DNA from: JBBSIN01 sp038232055
Lineage (GTDB): Bacteria; Actinomycetota; Actinomycetes; JADGOV01
Direction: 5' to 3'
Assembly: GCA_038232055.1 (NCBI GenBank)
Contig: JBBSIN010000012.1
Span: forward strand, 1-46,667
DNA: 46,667 bases
Below are positions 35,041 to 43,238 of this stretch, piece by piece (the stretch's first letter is position 1; each line of letters begins with the position of its first letter). The position numbers and the translations under genes were made by a program. The notes under the pieces are model-generated. The model saw only the letters and a list, made by a program, of their open reading frames with translations. It did no database searches and was not told the DNA's origin.

Positions 35041-35883
35041 GTGCCGATGGAGACGGGCTTTCCCCGTGCGGATGTGGAGAACGACTTCCTGCGGGCCCGG
35101 CGACACCAGGTGCTCGCCCGGCTGGCGCAACGGCTGCGCCGCGAACCCGACGACGTCAACCTGATCCTGCCCTTCGACGAGGTCGTCGACGCCCTGGGGA
35201 GAAAGGGCGAGCGCTTCCTCGGCCTGAAGACCATCCGGTTGGACAGCATCGTCGGCACCGTCGACTCCCGGCGTGACTTCGACCGCCGCTTCCGGCCGAC
35301 GTCCGCGACGGTACGTGCCCGCTGGGAACGGCTCGCCCTGGCCCAGCGCCGCGGCGAGCCGATGCCGCCCATCGACGTCTATCGGATCGGTGACCTGCAC
35401 TTCGTCAAGGACGGGCATCACCGCGTGTCGATCGCGTTGGCGACCGGACAGACCACGATCGACGCCTACGTCACCGACGTGCAGACAGTGCTTCCCGCGA
35501 AGGGCATCCGGCGGCGCGGCGACCTGCTCGTCAAGAGCTACGAACGGATCTTCCTGGCCCGCGTACCGCTGTCACTGCAGGCCCGTACCAAGATCACCTT
35601 TGGTGATCCCTGGTCGTACGCCGAGCTGTGCGAGGCGGTCGAGGCCTGGGGGTTTCGGTACCTCCAGCACGAGCACCGGTTCCTCGACCGGGCGGAGGTC
35701 GCCTCCCGCTGGTTCGCGGAGGAGTACACCCCGGTGGTGCGCATGCTGGGCGAGGCGCACCTGCTCGGATCGGGCACGCAGGCCGAGGCGTACCTCCGCG
35801 TCGCCCGTGAGCGCTACCGCCTCATCCGCACCCACGACTGGAACGACGACGTTATCCGCCGGCTTCGGGAGAAGATCGGCTGA
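35041..35883 (+). CDS. ParB/Srx-fold protein
   Basis: A 280-aa protein with a ParB-N/sulfiredoxin-like core: GLKTIRLDSIVGTV near 61, then PPIDVYRIGDLHFVKDGHHRVSIAL with DGHHR at 124-128, the nucleotide-binding turn. The DGHHR form, in place of the GERR of chromosomal ParB, is seen in non-segregation members such as serine-kinase-type SbnI/SerK proteins. The C-terminal half (YSYAELCEAVEAWGFRYLQHE-like) is not a ParB helix-turn-helix that I recognise. So a role in chromosome partitioning is unlikely; a kinase or other nucleotide-dependent role is possible. It closes the plus-strand block before the second palindromic element. Confidence 0.8.
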   Translation: MPMETGFPRADVENDFLRARRHQVLARLAQRLRREPDDVNLILPFDEVVDALGRKGERFLGLKTIRLDSIVGTVDSRRDFDRRFRPTSATVRARWERLALAQRRGEPMPPIDVYRIGDLHFVKDGHHRVSIALATGQTTIDAYVTDVQTVLPAKGIRRRGDLLVKSYERIFLARVPLSLQARTKITFGDPWSYAELCEAVEAWGFRYLQHEHRFLDRAEVASRWFAEEYTPVVRMLGEAHLLGSGTQAEAYLRVARERYRLIRTHDWNDDVIRRLREKIG

Positions 35884-35946
35884 GCACAGGCCCCGTGTGT
35901 CCTCGACCGCGAAGCGGCCGTGGTGCGTGAAGGCAACAGGCATCAA

Positions 35947-36033
35947 GATTGTCCGAGTGATCGTCCGAGCGACTCTCACCCTGTTTCCGCACGTGGTCCG
36001 CCGAGTTCTCCTCGGACGATCACTCGGGCGGTC
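35947..36033 (+). repeat. 87-bp palindromic element, copy 2
   Basis: Arms 35947-35969 and 36011-36033 are inverted repeats with 3 differences in 23. The copy matches the reverse complement of 28965-29051 over 87 bases without a gap (15 differences). It lies between the end of the ParB-like gene and the convergent sugar-importer ATPase. Just after it, the arm sequence recurs in part (CCTCGGACGATTCC). Confidence 0.85.
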
Positions 36034-36051
36034 CCTCGGACGATTCCTTGG

Positions 36052-36075
36052 CCGGTCAGCCCGAGCGCTGACCGG
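36052..36075. terminator. Perfect 9-bp hairpin between convergent genes
   Basis: CCGGTCAGC and GCTGACCGG flank the loop CCGAGC. It lies between the ParB-like gene and the importer ATPase stop at 36122, where a two-way terminator would be expected. No T tract follows on either strand, so the call rests on the stem and the place. Confidence 0.45.
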
Positions 36076-36121
36076 GAGGCCTTCCGGAGTGAGAAGCGCT
36101 CCAACGGGCCTCCGCAGCCCG

Positions 36122-37342
36122 CTAGACCGCGGTCGAGCCGCCGCTGGGTACGGGCACGTCACCACGACGACCGCTGGTCAGGCTCTTACCGCTTCCCGGG
36201 TCGAACACGTGAATCTTCCGCACGTCGGCCCACAGTTCGGCGTTCTCGCCTTCCCGTACGGTCGTCGCGGCGTCGAGGCGGGCGACTACCTGGTCGGCGT
36301 TGACACCGGTGTCGGCGCGTCCGGAGTCCCGGGCCAGCTCCTCGAGTTCGGAGTTCGTCGCCTGGTCGCCCTCGAGCGTGAAGTAGGCGAAGACGTCGGA
36401 GCCCATCGACTCCACCACGTCGATCGACGCCGGGAAGGTGACCCCGGACCGTCGCGCGTCGTCGGGAACCAGGGCGGCGTCCTCGAAGTCCTCGGGCCGC
36501 ACGCCGAGGATGACGTCGCGCCCGCTTCCCTTCTCCAGCGCCCGCCGAATCTCGTCATCGAGCGGTACGTCGCCAAGCTTCGTCCGCAGCCGGCCGTCTT
36601 CCAGGGTGGCCGGCATGAAGTTCATCGCCGGCGACCCGATGAAACCGGCCACGAAGAGGTTCGCCGGGGAGTTGTACAGCTCCTGCGGCGGCCCCACCTG
36701 CTGGAGCAGGCCGCCGCGCATGACCGCCACCCGGTCGCCCAGCGTCATGGCCTCCGTCTGATCGTGGGTGACGTAGACGGTCGTCGTACCCAGGCGCTTC
36801 TGCAGCCGCGACACCTCGGTGCGCATCTGCACCCGCAGCTTGGCGTCGAGGTTGGACAGCGGCTCGTCCATGAGGAAGGCCGATGGGTCGCGCACGATCG
36901 CCCGACCCATCGCCACGCGCTGTCGCTGCCCACCGGAGAGGTTCGCCGGCTTGCGGTCGAGATGCTGAGTGAGGTCGAGCACCCGGGCCGCTTCATTGAC
37001 CTTCTTGTCAATGGTCTCCTGCGGCGTCTTGGCCAGCTTCAGGGCGAACGCCATGTTTTCCCGCACGGTCATGTGCGGATAGAGCGCATAACTCTGGAAC
37101 ACCATCGCGATGTCGCGGTCCTTGGGCGCCTTGTTGTTGACGGTCTGGCCGCCGATCCGCAGCTCTCCCTCGGAGATGTCCTCCAGACCGGCGATCATGT
37201 TGAGCGTCGTGGACTTCCCGCAGCCGGACGGTCCGACGAGGATGACGAACTCGCCGTCGGCGATCTCCAGGTCGATCTTGTCGACCGCCAGCGACCCGTC
37301 CGGGTACCGCTTGGTCACCTGGTCCAGGACGATGTCGGCCAC
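36122..37342 (-). CDS. sugC: Sugar ABC transporter ATP-binding protein (SugC/UgpC/MsiK type)
   Basis: A 406-aa MalK-like ATPase: Walker A GPSGCGKST (37-45), signature LSGGQRQRVAMGRAIV, Walker B FLMDEPLSNLDAKLR, THDQTEAMTLGDR, and a C-terminal TOBE/OB domain. The C-terminal part has a longer linker with an acidic NSELEELARDSGR segment. Start GTG 37342 with AGGAG 7 bases upstream, overlapping the sugB stop region. It powers the importer encoded by the three genes upstream. It may also serve other sugar importers, as MsiK does. Confidence 0.93.
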   Translation of the reverse strand: MADIVLDQVTKRYPDGSLAVDKIDLEIADGEFVILVGPSGCGKSTTLNMIAGLEDISEGELRIGGQTVNNKAPKDRDIAMVFQSYALYPHMTVRENMAFALKLAKTPQETIDKKVNEAARVLDLTQHLDRKPANLSGGQRQRVAMGRAIVRDPSAFLMDEPLSNLDAKLRVQMRTEVSRLQKRLGTTTVYVTHDQTEAMTLGDRVAVMRGGLLQQVGPPQELYNSPANLFVAGFIGSPAMNFMPATLEDGRLRTKLGDVPLDDEIRRALEKGSGRDVILGVRPEDFEDAALVPDDARRSGVTFPASIDVVESMGSDVFAYFTLEGDQATNSELEELARDSGRADTGVNADQVVARLDAATTVREGENAELWADVRKIHVFDPGSGKSLTSGRRGDVPVPSGGSTAV

Positions 37343-37352
37343 CGGGAGGCTC

Positions 37353-38183
37353 CTAACCCTTGACGGCGCCGGACGTGAGCCCGGCGACGATGCGACGTTG
37401 GAAGAACAGCACGAACAGGATGATCGGGATCGTGATGATCACAGCAGCCGCCGAGATGGACCCGGTCGGGGCGGTGAACTGCGAGCTGCCGGTGAAGAAG
37501 CCGATCGCGGCCGGCACGGTCCGCGCTCTGGTCGTCGACGTCAGCGAGATCGCGAAGAGGAAGTCGTTCCAGCAGAAGATGAAGACGAGGATCGCCGTGG
37601 TGAACATGCCCGGCGCGGCGAGCGGCGCGATGACCTTGGTGAAGGCCTGAAACGGGGTGGCACCGTCCATCTTCGCGGCCTTCTCCAGCTCCCACGGGAT
37701 CTCCCGGAAGAACGCGGAGAGCGTGTAGATGCCGAGCGGCAAGCCGAACGTGATGTACGGGATGATCAGGCCGGGCCAGGTGTCGAACAGGTGCAGCGCC
37801 CGCTCGATGTTGAACAGGGGCGTCACCAGCGAGATCGCCGGGAACATGGCGATGAGCAGCGACATGCCGATCAGCAGGCCCTTGCCAGGGAACTCCAGGC
37901 GCGCGACGGCGTACGCCGCCATCGAGGCGAGCACAACGGCGATAAGCGTCGAGATGATCGCGATACCGATCGAGTTCAGCAGTGCGTGCGTGAACTCGGA
38001 GGTCTTGAAGATGCCGCGGTAGTTCTCCAGCGTCCACTTCTTCGGCCAGAACGTGGCGTCGGTGACGGTGGCCGGGTCCTTGAAGGACAGCGACACGATC
38101 CACAGCACGGGTACCAGCGCCAGGATGACGACGATCGTGTTGGCCGCACCCCAGCCGGTCCGCTGCCTAGCGGTCACCGCCAT
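37353..38183 (-). CDS. sugB: Sugar ABC transporter permease (SugB type)
   Basis: A 276-aa MalG-like permease with six spans, starting TIVVILALVPVLWIVSLSF, and the EAA loop ELEKAAKMDGATPFQAFTKVIAPLAAPG. The frame is open further upstream as antisense of sugA, but ATG 38183 overlaps the sugA stop (ATGA) and gives the right length. Confidence 0.94.
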   Translation of the reverse strand: MAVTARQRTGWGAANTIVVILALVPVLWIVSLSFKDPATVTDATFWPKKWTLENYRGIFKTSEFTHALLNSIGIAIISTLIAVVLASMAAYAVARLEFPGKGLLIGMSLLIAMFPAISLVTPLFNIERALHLFDTWPGLIIPYITFGLPLGIYTLSAFFREIPWELEKAAKMDGATPFQAFTKVIAPLAAPGMFTTAILVFIFCWNDFLFAISLTSTTRARTVPAAIGFFTGSSQFTAPTGSISAAAVIITIPIILFVLFFQRRIVAGLTSGAVKG

Positions 38184-39127
38184 CAGCGCTTCACCTGCGT
38201 GCCGGGCGCGGCAGCGCCGAACCCCTTGATGAACAGGAACGCGATGATCGCGACACAGATGAAGATCAGGATGGAGATGGCGGAACCGATCCCGAGGTTG
38301 AGTGCGGTGAACAGGTTGTCGTAGCCGAGGATCGAGACCGAGCCGGTGTTCTGGCCACCGCTGGTCAGCACGAAGATGTTGTCGAAGATGCGGAACGCGT
38401 CGAGCGTGCGGAACAGGAGGGCCACCAGGATGGCCGGCTTCATCAGCGGCAGCGTGATCCGCGTGAAGCGCTGCCATGCGGTGGCCCCGTCGACCTGACC
38501 GGCCTTCTGCAGGTCCTCGGGCACGAGCGCGAGCCCGGCCAGGAGGAGCAGCGCCATGAACGGCGTGGTCTTCCACACCTCGGCCAGGATGATGATGGCG
38601 AGCGCCTGGAAGGTGTGCGTGAGCGGAGCGCCGTTGCCGAAGACCGCGGCGAGGTAGCCGGTGCTCGGCGTCCAGGCGTACTGCCAGCTGAAGGCTGCGA
38701 CGACCGTCACGATTCCGTACGGCACGAGTATCGAGGTGCGTACGGTGCCGCGCCCGAAGATCGTCCGGTGCATGAGAAGCGCGAGCAGCATGCCGAGCAC
38801 GAACTCGAAGATTACCGAGATCACGGTGATGATCAGTGTGATTTTCAGTGCCTGCCACCAGTACGGCGACGACAGGACCGCTGCGTAGTTGCCCAGTCCG
38901 ATGAACTTGGCCTGGCCGGGGAAGCGCAGATCGTAGCGCTGGAGCGAGAGAATGACGGCGTACACGATCGGGTAGGCAGTTACCGCGATCATGACGATGA
39001 CCGCCGGCGCGCACAGCATCCAGCCGAGCCGGCGGTCGGCCCGGGCCCCTTCGGAGAGCTGGCGCCGGGGGGCCTGGGTTTCGGTCTGGACCTCCCCGGC
39101 CGCGACAGCCTGCGTGTTGAGGCTCAT
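38183..39127 (-). CDS. sugA: Sugar ABC transporter permease (SugA type)
   Basis: A 314-aa MalF-like permease with six spans (first at WMLCAPAVIVMIAVTAYPIV) and the EAA loop EDLQKAGQVDGATAWQRFTRITLPLMKPA. The 35-residue N-terminal cytoplasmic tail is polar. ATG 39127 has GAGGAGGG 5 bases upstream. It lies 46 bases after the binding-protein gene. Confidence 0.94.
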   Translation of the reverse strand: MSLNTQAVAAGEVQTETQAPRRQLSEGARADRRLGWMLCAPAVIVMIAVTAYPIVYAVILSLQRYDLRFPGQAKFIGLGNYAAVLSSPYWWQALKITLIITVISVIFEFVLGMLLALLMHRTIFGRGTVRTSILVPYGIVTVVAAFSWQYAWTPSTGYLAAVFGNGAPLTHTFQALAIIILAEVWKTTPFMALLLLAGLALVPEDLQKAGQVDGATAWQRFTRITLPLMKPAILVALLFRTLDAFRIFDNIFVLTSGGQNTGSVSILGYDNLFTALNLGIGSAISILIFICVAIIAFLFIKGFGAAAPGTQVKR

Positions 39128-39173
39128 CGGGTCCCTCCTCGAGTGTCCGCGCGGAACCCGATGCTGCCCAAGG

Positions 39174-40502
39174 TCACGGGATGAGTCCCTTCGACGCGAG
39201 GGCGTCCTTGAGCTGGCCCCTCATCGACTTCTCGCTGCTCGTCGGGTTGATGCCGCGTGGCGGCGACACCGTGTGCCCGATCACGATGGACAAATTCTGG
39301 TACGCCGGCGTCTTCGGCCGCACGCTGGCGTTCTCCAGCGAGGTCCGGATGTCCTTGCGGAATGGGTAGTTCTCCTGCAGCGACGGGTCGTCGTAGAGGT
39401 CGGCGATCGTGGGCGGGAGGCCACCCTTGATCGCGGCGACCTTCTGGTTCTCCCGGTTGCGCAGGCACAGCGCCGCCTCGAACGCCAAGCCGGGGTGCGG
39501 CGAGTATTCGCTGATGGCGAGGTCGATGCCGCCGATCGTCACGTGGCTCGGCTCATCCGCCTTCACCCGGGGGTAGAGCGTCCACTTGAAGGACTTGAAC
39601 AGCTGCGGCTGGTTCATCTTCATCGAGGGGTAGACGAACGGGTAGTTGATCTCGAAGGCCGCCGTGCCGCTCTCCATCGCCAGCCGGTTCGCGTCCTCCA
39701 TCTGCACCGACAGGGAGGGGTCCGCGGCCGGAGAGGTGGCGAGCCGCTTCATGACGGTCAGCGCATCGACCGCAGGCTGCCCGAGGGTGACGCTCGTGGC
39801 ATCCGCGTTCAGCACGCTCCCGCCGGCGCTGGCCAGCAACGTGTTGAACCAGACGACCGCGCCCTCGTACTGAGCACCCTGGATTTCGATGAGATGTGGC
39901 TTCCCCTGCTTGGCGAGAGCGACCGACATGTCGATCATCTCGTTCCACGTCTTCGGCGGATTCGGCACGAGGTCCGAGCGGTACCAGAGCAACTGGGTGT
40001 TGCTGTTGTATGGGACGGCGTAGAGCTTGCCCTTCCAGGTCGCGGTCTCCAGCGGCACCTTGAGGGTTCCGTCGCTCGCACTTGTCTTGTTATCGCCAGT
40101 CCACTCGCGGATCCAGCCCGCCTCGGCGAACTCCGCCTCCCAGGTGACGTCGAGGCCGAGGATGTCGAGCGATGTGTCACGAGCCGCGAGCCGGCGAACC
40201 AGTTGCTGACGCTGCCCGTCGGCCGCGTTGGGCAGCTTGTTGTACTTGATGACGTACCGGCCGCCGCTGTTCTTCGTGCAGGTGTCGACCGCCTGCTGCA
40301 CCGCTCCCGAGTTGTCCGGGAAGCTGTAGAAGTTGAGAGTCGCCCGGCCACCGCTTCCGGCACTGCCGCCGCCACACGCCGCCAGCAATTGTGCCGCCAC
40401 CGCAACGGCGACGAACCCGCCTTGACGCCGTCGGGTCCGAGCACTCGGTCGGCGTCGTGGCCCATCCCGGAGTTGACGAGGGTGACGGAAACTTCCCCGC
40501 AC
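39174..40502 (-). CDS. lpqY: Sugar-binding lipoprotein (LpqY-like)
   Basis: A 442-aa extracytoplasmic binding protein with a basic N-terminus, hydrophobic stretch and lipobox LLAAC (Cys 43). LQLVRRL-type QQLVRRLAARDTSLDILGLD, WTAEFAEAGW-type EAEFAEAGWIREW, NTQLLWYRSDLV, VVWFNTLLASAGGSVL and KVTIGGIDLA-type HVTIGGIDLAIS follow the mycobacterial LpqY pattern, so trehalose or a related disaccharide is the likely ligand; maltose-type sugars remain possible. GTG 40502 has AAAGGA 6 bases upstream. Confidence 0.88.
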   Translation of the reverse strand: MRGSFRHPRQLRDGPRRRPSARTRRRQGGFVAVAVAAQLLAACGGGSAGSGGRATLNFYSFPDNSGAVQQAVDTCTKNSGGRYVIKYNKLPNAADGQRQQLVRRLAARDTSLDILGLDVTWEAEFAEAGWIREWTGDNKTSASDGTLKVPLETATWKGKLYAVPYNSNTQLLWYRSDLVPNPPKTWNEMIDMSVALAKQGKPHLIEIQGAQYEGAVVWFNTLLASAGGSVLNADATSVTLGQPAVDALTVMKRLATSPAADPSLSVQMEDANRLAMESGTAAFEINYPFVYPSMKMNQPQLFKSFKWTLYPRVKADEPSHVTIGGIDLAISEYSPHPGLAFEAALCLRNRENQKVAAIKGGLPPTIADLYDDPSLQENYPFRKDIRTSLENASVRPKTPAYQNLSIVIGHTVSPPRGINPTSSEKSMRGQLKDALASKGLIP

Positions 40503-40805
40503 GAGTCGTCCTTTCCTTTGGAAAGCCGTACGCCGGTCGGTTCCCCCTCAATCAGCGCGGACGCTACTCATCCCGCCCCAACGCCGCAAGTAGCGCGCCC
40601 GTGGCGCGCCGTGTCGGGTCGCCGTACCGCACCGGCGGTGTGGACTCTTGTCACGGCTGGGGCACTCACCAGACTCCACGGTCTGGGCTGGAGCAGCCAA
40701 CAGGGCCTGGAAGAGGCCCCGAGCGCCTCGCCGACGCGGCGCGGACGCGGTCGGCGTGGTCGAAACAGCCGGAAGAGCCGCCTCGCGGTATTCCTGTGGT
40801 AGCTC
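40503..40805. other. 303-base divergent gap between lpqY-like and HNH genes
   Basis: No gene is recognised. It must hold both promoters. An inverted repeat (40511-40525) lies at the lpqY end. The remainder is GC-rich and its short frames look like noise. No clear -35/-10 pair is seen. Confidence 0.5.
40511..40525. promoter_or_regulatory. Inverted repeat over the lpqY ribosome binding site
   Basis: CTTTCC-TTT-GGAAAG is a perfect 6+6 inverted repeat immediately ahead of the lpqY-like start and includes part of its AAAGGA site. It could be an operator for a sugar-responsive repressor, or a small hairpin limiting translation. No regulator gene is adjacent. Confidence 0.35.
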
Positions 40806-41720
40806 TTGCAGGTGGTGGGTGACTTGGCGTACGACGAGCGATTGCGAGCGGCCGCCTTTGATCACCTCACGCAGCTGCTCGATCGCTCGCCGGACGGCGC
40901 GCTCGCATCGGTCGACATCAACGACTTCGAGTTCGACGGGCGCCCGACTCCGCTGGTCGTGCAGACAGGGATCTGGAAACCGGCGGTGCTCGACGCGGCA
41001 CTCTCTATCCGTACGACGTACACGCCGCCGAGCCAACTTCCGCCGTACGCCGACGACCTCGGAGACGACGGCCTCGTCCGCTACAAGTGGCGCGGCACCG
41101 ACGCTCAGCACTCGGACAACCGCGCCTTACGCGTGACGATGGAGCGCGGGGCGCCCCTCATCTACTTCGTCGGCGTAGACCGTGGCATGTATGTCCCGCG
41201 TTACCCGGTATGGCTTGTCGGTGAAGACCCGCAACGAGGCGAATTCACGGTGGCAGTCGACGAAGGTCAGCGACTCGTCGACTCCGGTTCGTTGTCGGCC
41301 CCCCAGCGGGCGTATGTCCGCCGGCTCACCAACCTGAGGTTGCACCAGCCCGTCTTTCGGGCCCGAGTGCTTCGGGCGTACGGCGAGTCCTGCGCGATGT
41401 GCCAACTCCGCCATGGCGACCTGCTGGATGCGGCCCATATCCTGCCTGACACGCACCCACGCGGGGAACCAGTGGTGCCCAACGGCCTCGCCCTCTGCAA
41501 GATCCACCATGCGGCGTACGACCGCAACATTCTGGGCGTCCGGCCCGATCTCCAGGTCGAGGTGCAACCACGGGTGCTCGCCGAGATCGACGGGCCGATG
41601 CTTCGACACGGGCTGCAGGAAATGGCTGGAGTGGGAATCCTCGTGCCGCGGCGTCGCGACGCGCAGCCGGACCGCGACCGGCTCGGCGAGCGCTACCTTG
41701 AGTTCCGCGCGGCCGGGTAG
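40806..41720 (+). CDS. HNH endonuclease, restriction-enzyme-like
   Basis: A 304-aa protein. The C-terminal half holds an HNH_2-type nuclease: YGESCAMCQL, LLDAAHILPDTHPRG, PNGLALCKIHHAAYDRNILG, with the catalytic His in AAH and metal ligands in the HH pair. The N-terminal half has VVQTGIWKPAVLDAALSI, LVRYKWRGTD and PLIYFVGVDRGMYVP, a conserved domain I cannot name; in related HNH enzymes the extra domain recognises modified bases. No methyltransferase is adjacent, which fits a modification-dependent nuclease. The start is uncertain among TTG 40806, GTG 40812 and GTG 40815. Confidence 0.85.
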   Translation: MQVVGDLAYDERLRAAAFDHLTQLLDRSPDGALASVDINDFEFDGRPTPLVVQTGIWKPAVLDAALSIRTTYTPPSQLPPYADDLGDDGLVRYKWRGTDAQHSDNRALRVTMERGAPLIYFVGVDRGMYVPRYPVWLVGEDPQRGEFTVAVDEGQRLVDSGSLSAPQRAYVRRLTNLRLHQPVFRARVLRAYGESCAMCQLRHGDLLDAAHILPDTHPRGEPVVPNGLALCKIHHAAYDRNILGVRPDLQVEVQPRVLAEIDGPMLRHGLQEMAGVGILVPRRRDAQPDRDRLGERYLEFRAAG

Positions 41721-41835
41721 GCGCATAAGCAACCCTCGACCGTCGTCTGTCCTCGCTCCGACGCTCTTCGGGACCTGGCAGCACCGTGAGCAGCTCTACC
41801 GATGAATCACCGCCCTTCGGCCCGTCTATCTTGAA

Positions 41836-42126
41836 GTGGCCGCCCATGCCTCGCGCACGATCACGTTCGCCGTCCGGGGACCGATCGAGCGCGCCGACCT
41901 ACCGGGACTGTCCGACCGCGTCTGCAAGCTGTTCGCCGGCAACCCAGGCCGGGTCGCCCAATGTGACGTCAGTGGCGTCGAACCCGATGTGGTGACCGTC
42001 GAAGCGCTCGGGAGGCTGCAGCTCGTCGCGCGGCGGTACGCCTGCCAGGTGCGGCTGTGCAACGCCTGCGACGAGCTGCTGGAGCTCGTCGCTTTCATGG
42101 GCCTGCTCGATGCCGTGTCCGAGTGA
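41836..42126 (+). CDS. STAS-domain protein
   Basis: A 96-aa protein with an anti-sigma-antagonist-like STAS fold: ITFAVRGPIERADLPGLSDR, VAQCDVSGVEPDVVTVEALG RLQLVARRY-type order, and LLELVAFMGLLDAV. The usual phosphorylatable serine site reads DVSGVEPD, so regulation by phosphorylation is uncertain. GTG 41836. It ends 4 bases from the end of the convergent sigma-factor gene. Confidence 0.8.
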   Translation: MAAHASRTITFAVRGPIERADLPGLSDRVCKLFAGNPGRVAQCDVSGVEPDVVTVEALGRLQLVARRYACQVRLCNACDELLELVAFMGLLDAVSE

Positions 42127-42130
42127 AGTG

Positions 42131-43114
42131 TTACGCGTCGAGCCGCGGCGGCAGGCCGAACAGCGGAAAGAGCGTCTCGGTACCGAGGAAGAACGTGAGC
42201 TCGCCGATCCGGCCGTCCCGCAGCTCTAGCACCTGCAGCGCCCACGGCTCGTACCCGCCGGACTCGCTCGGCTTGTACTGGCCGAACGCCGGTGAGCCGT
42301 TCGCACTCACACTCGGGATCACCCGTGACCCGCGACATCCGGCCCCCGGGCCCAACCACCAGGTGAAGATGTCGTCGCGGCCGGAGAGCCACAAGTCGTA
42401 CGGCGGCATCGACTGGGTCGCGTCAGCGTGAATGAGCGCCGTTAGCGCTTCCATGTCGTACGCCTCGAACGCCTGCACGTAACGCTCGAGCAGCTTGCGA
42501 TCGGACTCGCCGAGCGTCGACGTCGTACTCGATGGTGCGGACTTGCTCGCCTCGAGCGTCGTCCGCGCGCGTTGCAACGCGCTGTTCACCGATGCGACAG
42601 AGGTTTCGAGCAGTTCCGCAACCTCGCTCGCCTTCCACTGCAGCACCTCGCACAGGATCAACGCTGCTCGCTGCCGCGGCGGGAGATGCTGGAGCGCGGC
42701 TACGAGTGCGAGCCGCACCGTGTCTCGTACGACGGCAACCTCCGCAGGATCGCTGCCAGCGGCGACGACGAGGCCGTCGGGAACGGGCTCGAGCCACGTC
42801 GTCTCCGGCAGCTCGTTGAGGTTGCCGACGACGGGCTCGCGCGCCGGACCGAGGTCCATCGGGCGCGCACGCCGCTCGACGCTCCTCAGCATGTCCAGAC
42901 ACACGTTGGTCGCGATCCGGTACAGCCACGAGCGAAGCGAGGCGCGGCCCTCGAAGCGATCGAAGGCCCGCCAGGCGCGGATGAACGTCTCCTGCACCGC
43001 GTCTTGCGCGTCGAACGGCGACGCGAGCATCCGGTAGCAGTACGCGCACAGCTCGACGCGGTGCTCTTCGAGTCGGCTCTCGAGCTCGTCATGGGTGACC
43101 GTTGGTGCGCTCAC
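42131..43114 (-). CDS. RNA polymerase ECF sigma factor with C-terminal SnoaL-like domain (SigG/SigX5 type)
   Basis: A 327-aa sigma factor. Region 2 is YCYRMLASPFDAQDAVQETF to RAWRAFDRF, with SWLYRIATNVCLDMLR; region 4 is QHLPPRQRAALILCEVLQWK and ASEVAELLETSVASVNSALQ. From about 205 on, an NTF2/SnoaL-like domain follows (LLERYVQAFEAYDMEALTAL, EPWALQVLELRDGRIGELTF). In such sigma factors the tail senses or restrains activity, and no classical anti-sigma gene is needed. GTG 43114. The VOC gene is divergent. Confidence 0.92.
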   Translation of the reverse strand: MSAPTVTHDELESRLEEHRVELCAYCYRMLASPFDAQDAVQETFIRAWRAFDRFEGRASLRSWLYRIATNVCLDMLRSVERRARPMDLGPAREPVVGNLNELPETTWLEPVPDGLVVAAGSDPAEVAVVRDTVRLALVAALQHLPPRQRAALILCEVLQWKASEVAELLETSVASVNSALQRARTTLEASKSAPSSTTSTLGESDRKLLERYVQAFEAYDMEALTALIHADATQSMPPYDLWLSGRDDIFTWWLGPGAGCRGSRVIPSVSANGSPAFGQYKPSESGGYEPWALQVLELRDGRIGELTFFLGTETLFPLFGLPPRLDA

Positions 43115-43238
43115 CCAGCCATGCTAGGGAATCGGCTGGCCAACCGGAAACCGCCTGTTCACCGCAGGACCGATGAGTTTCGGGAGACTGCGGCGTCGAA
43201 ATGGTGACATGGTTCGAGCATTACGAAGGGAGCCCACC

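Noticed and set aside
35273..37363. A 696-codon plus-strand open frame
   Set aside because: It runs antisense to sugC and out of frame through the ParB-like gene; its composition is Arg/Gly/His-rich and no family motif appears. Only the part on the repeat element is of interest.
43146..43174. ECF promoter (GGAAAC ... CGAT) ahead of the VOC gene
   Set aside because: The spacer is about 19 bases, longer than the 15-17 usual for ECF promoters, so it is not reported as a site.
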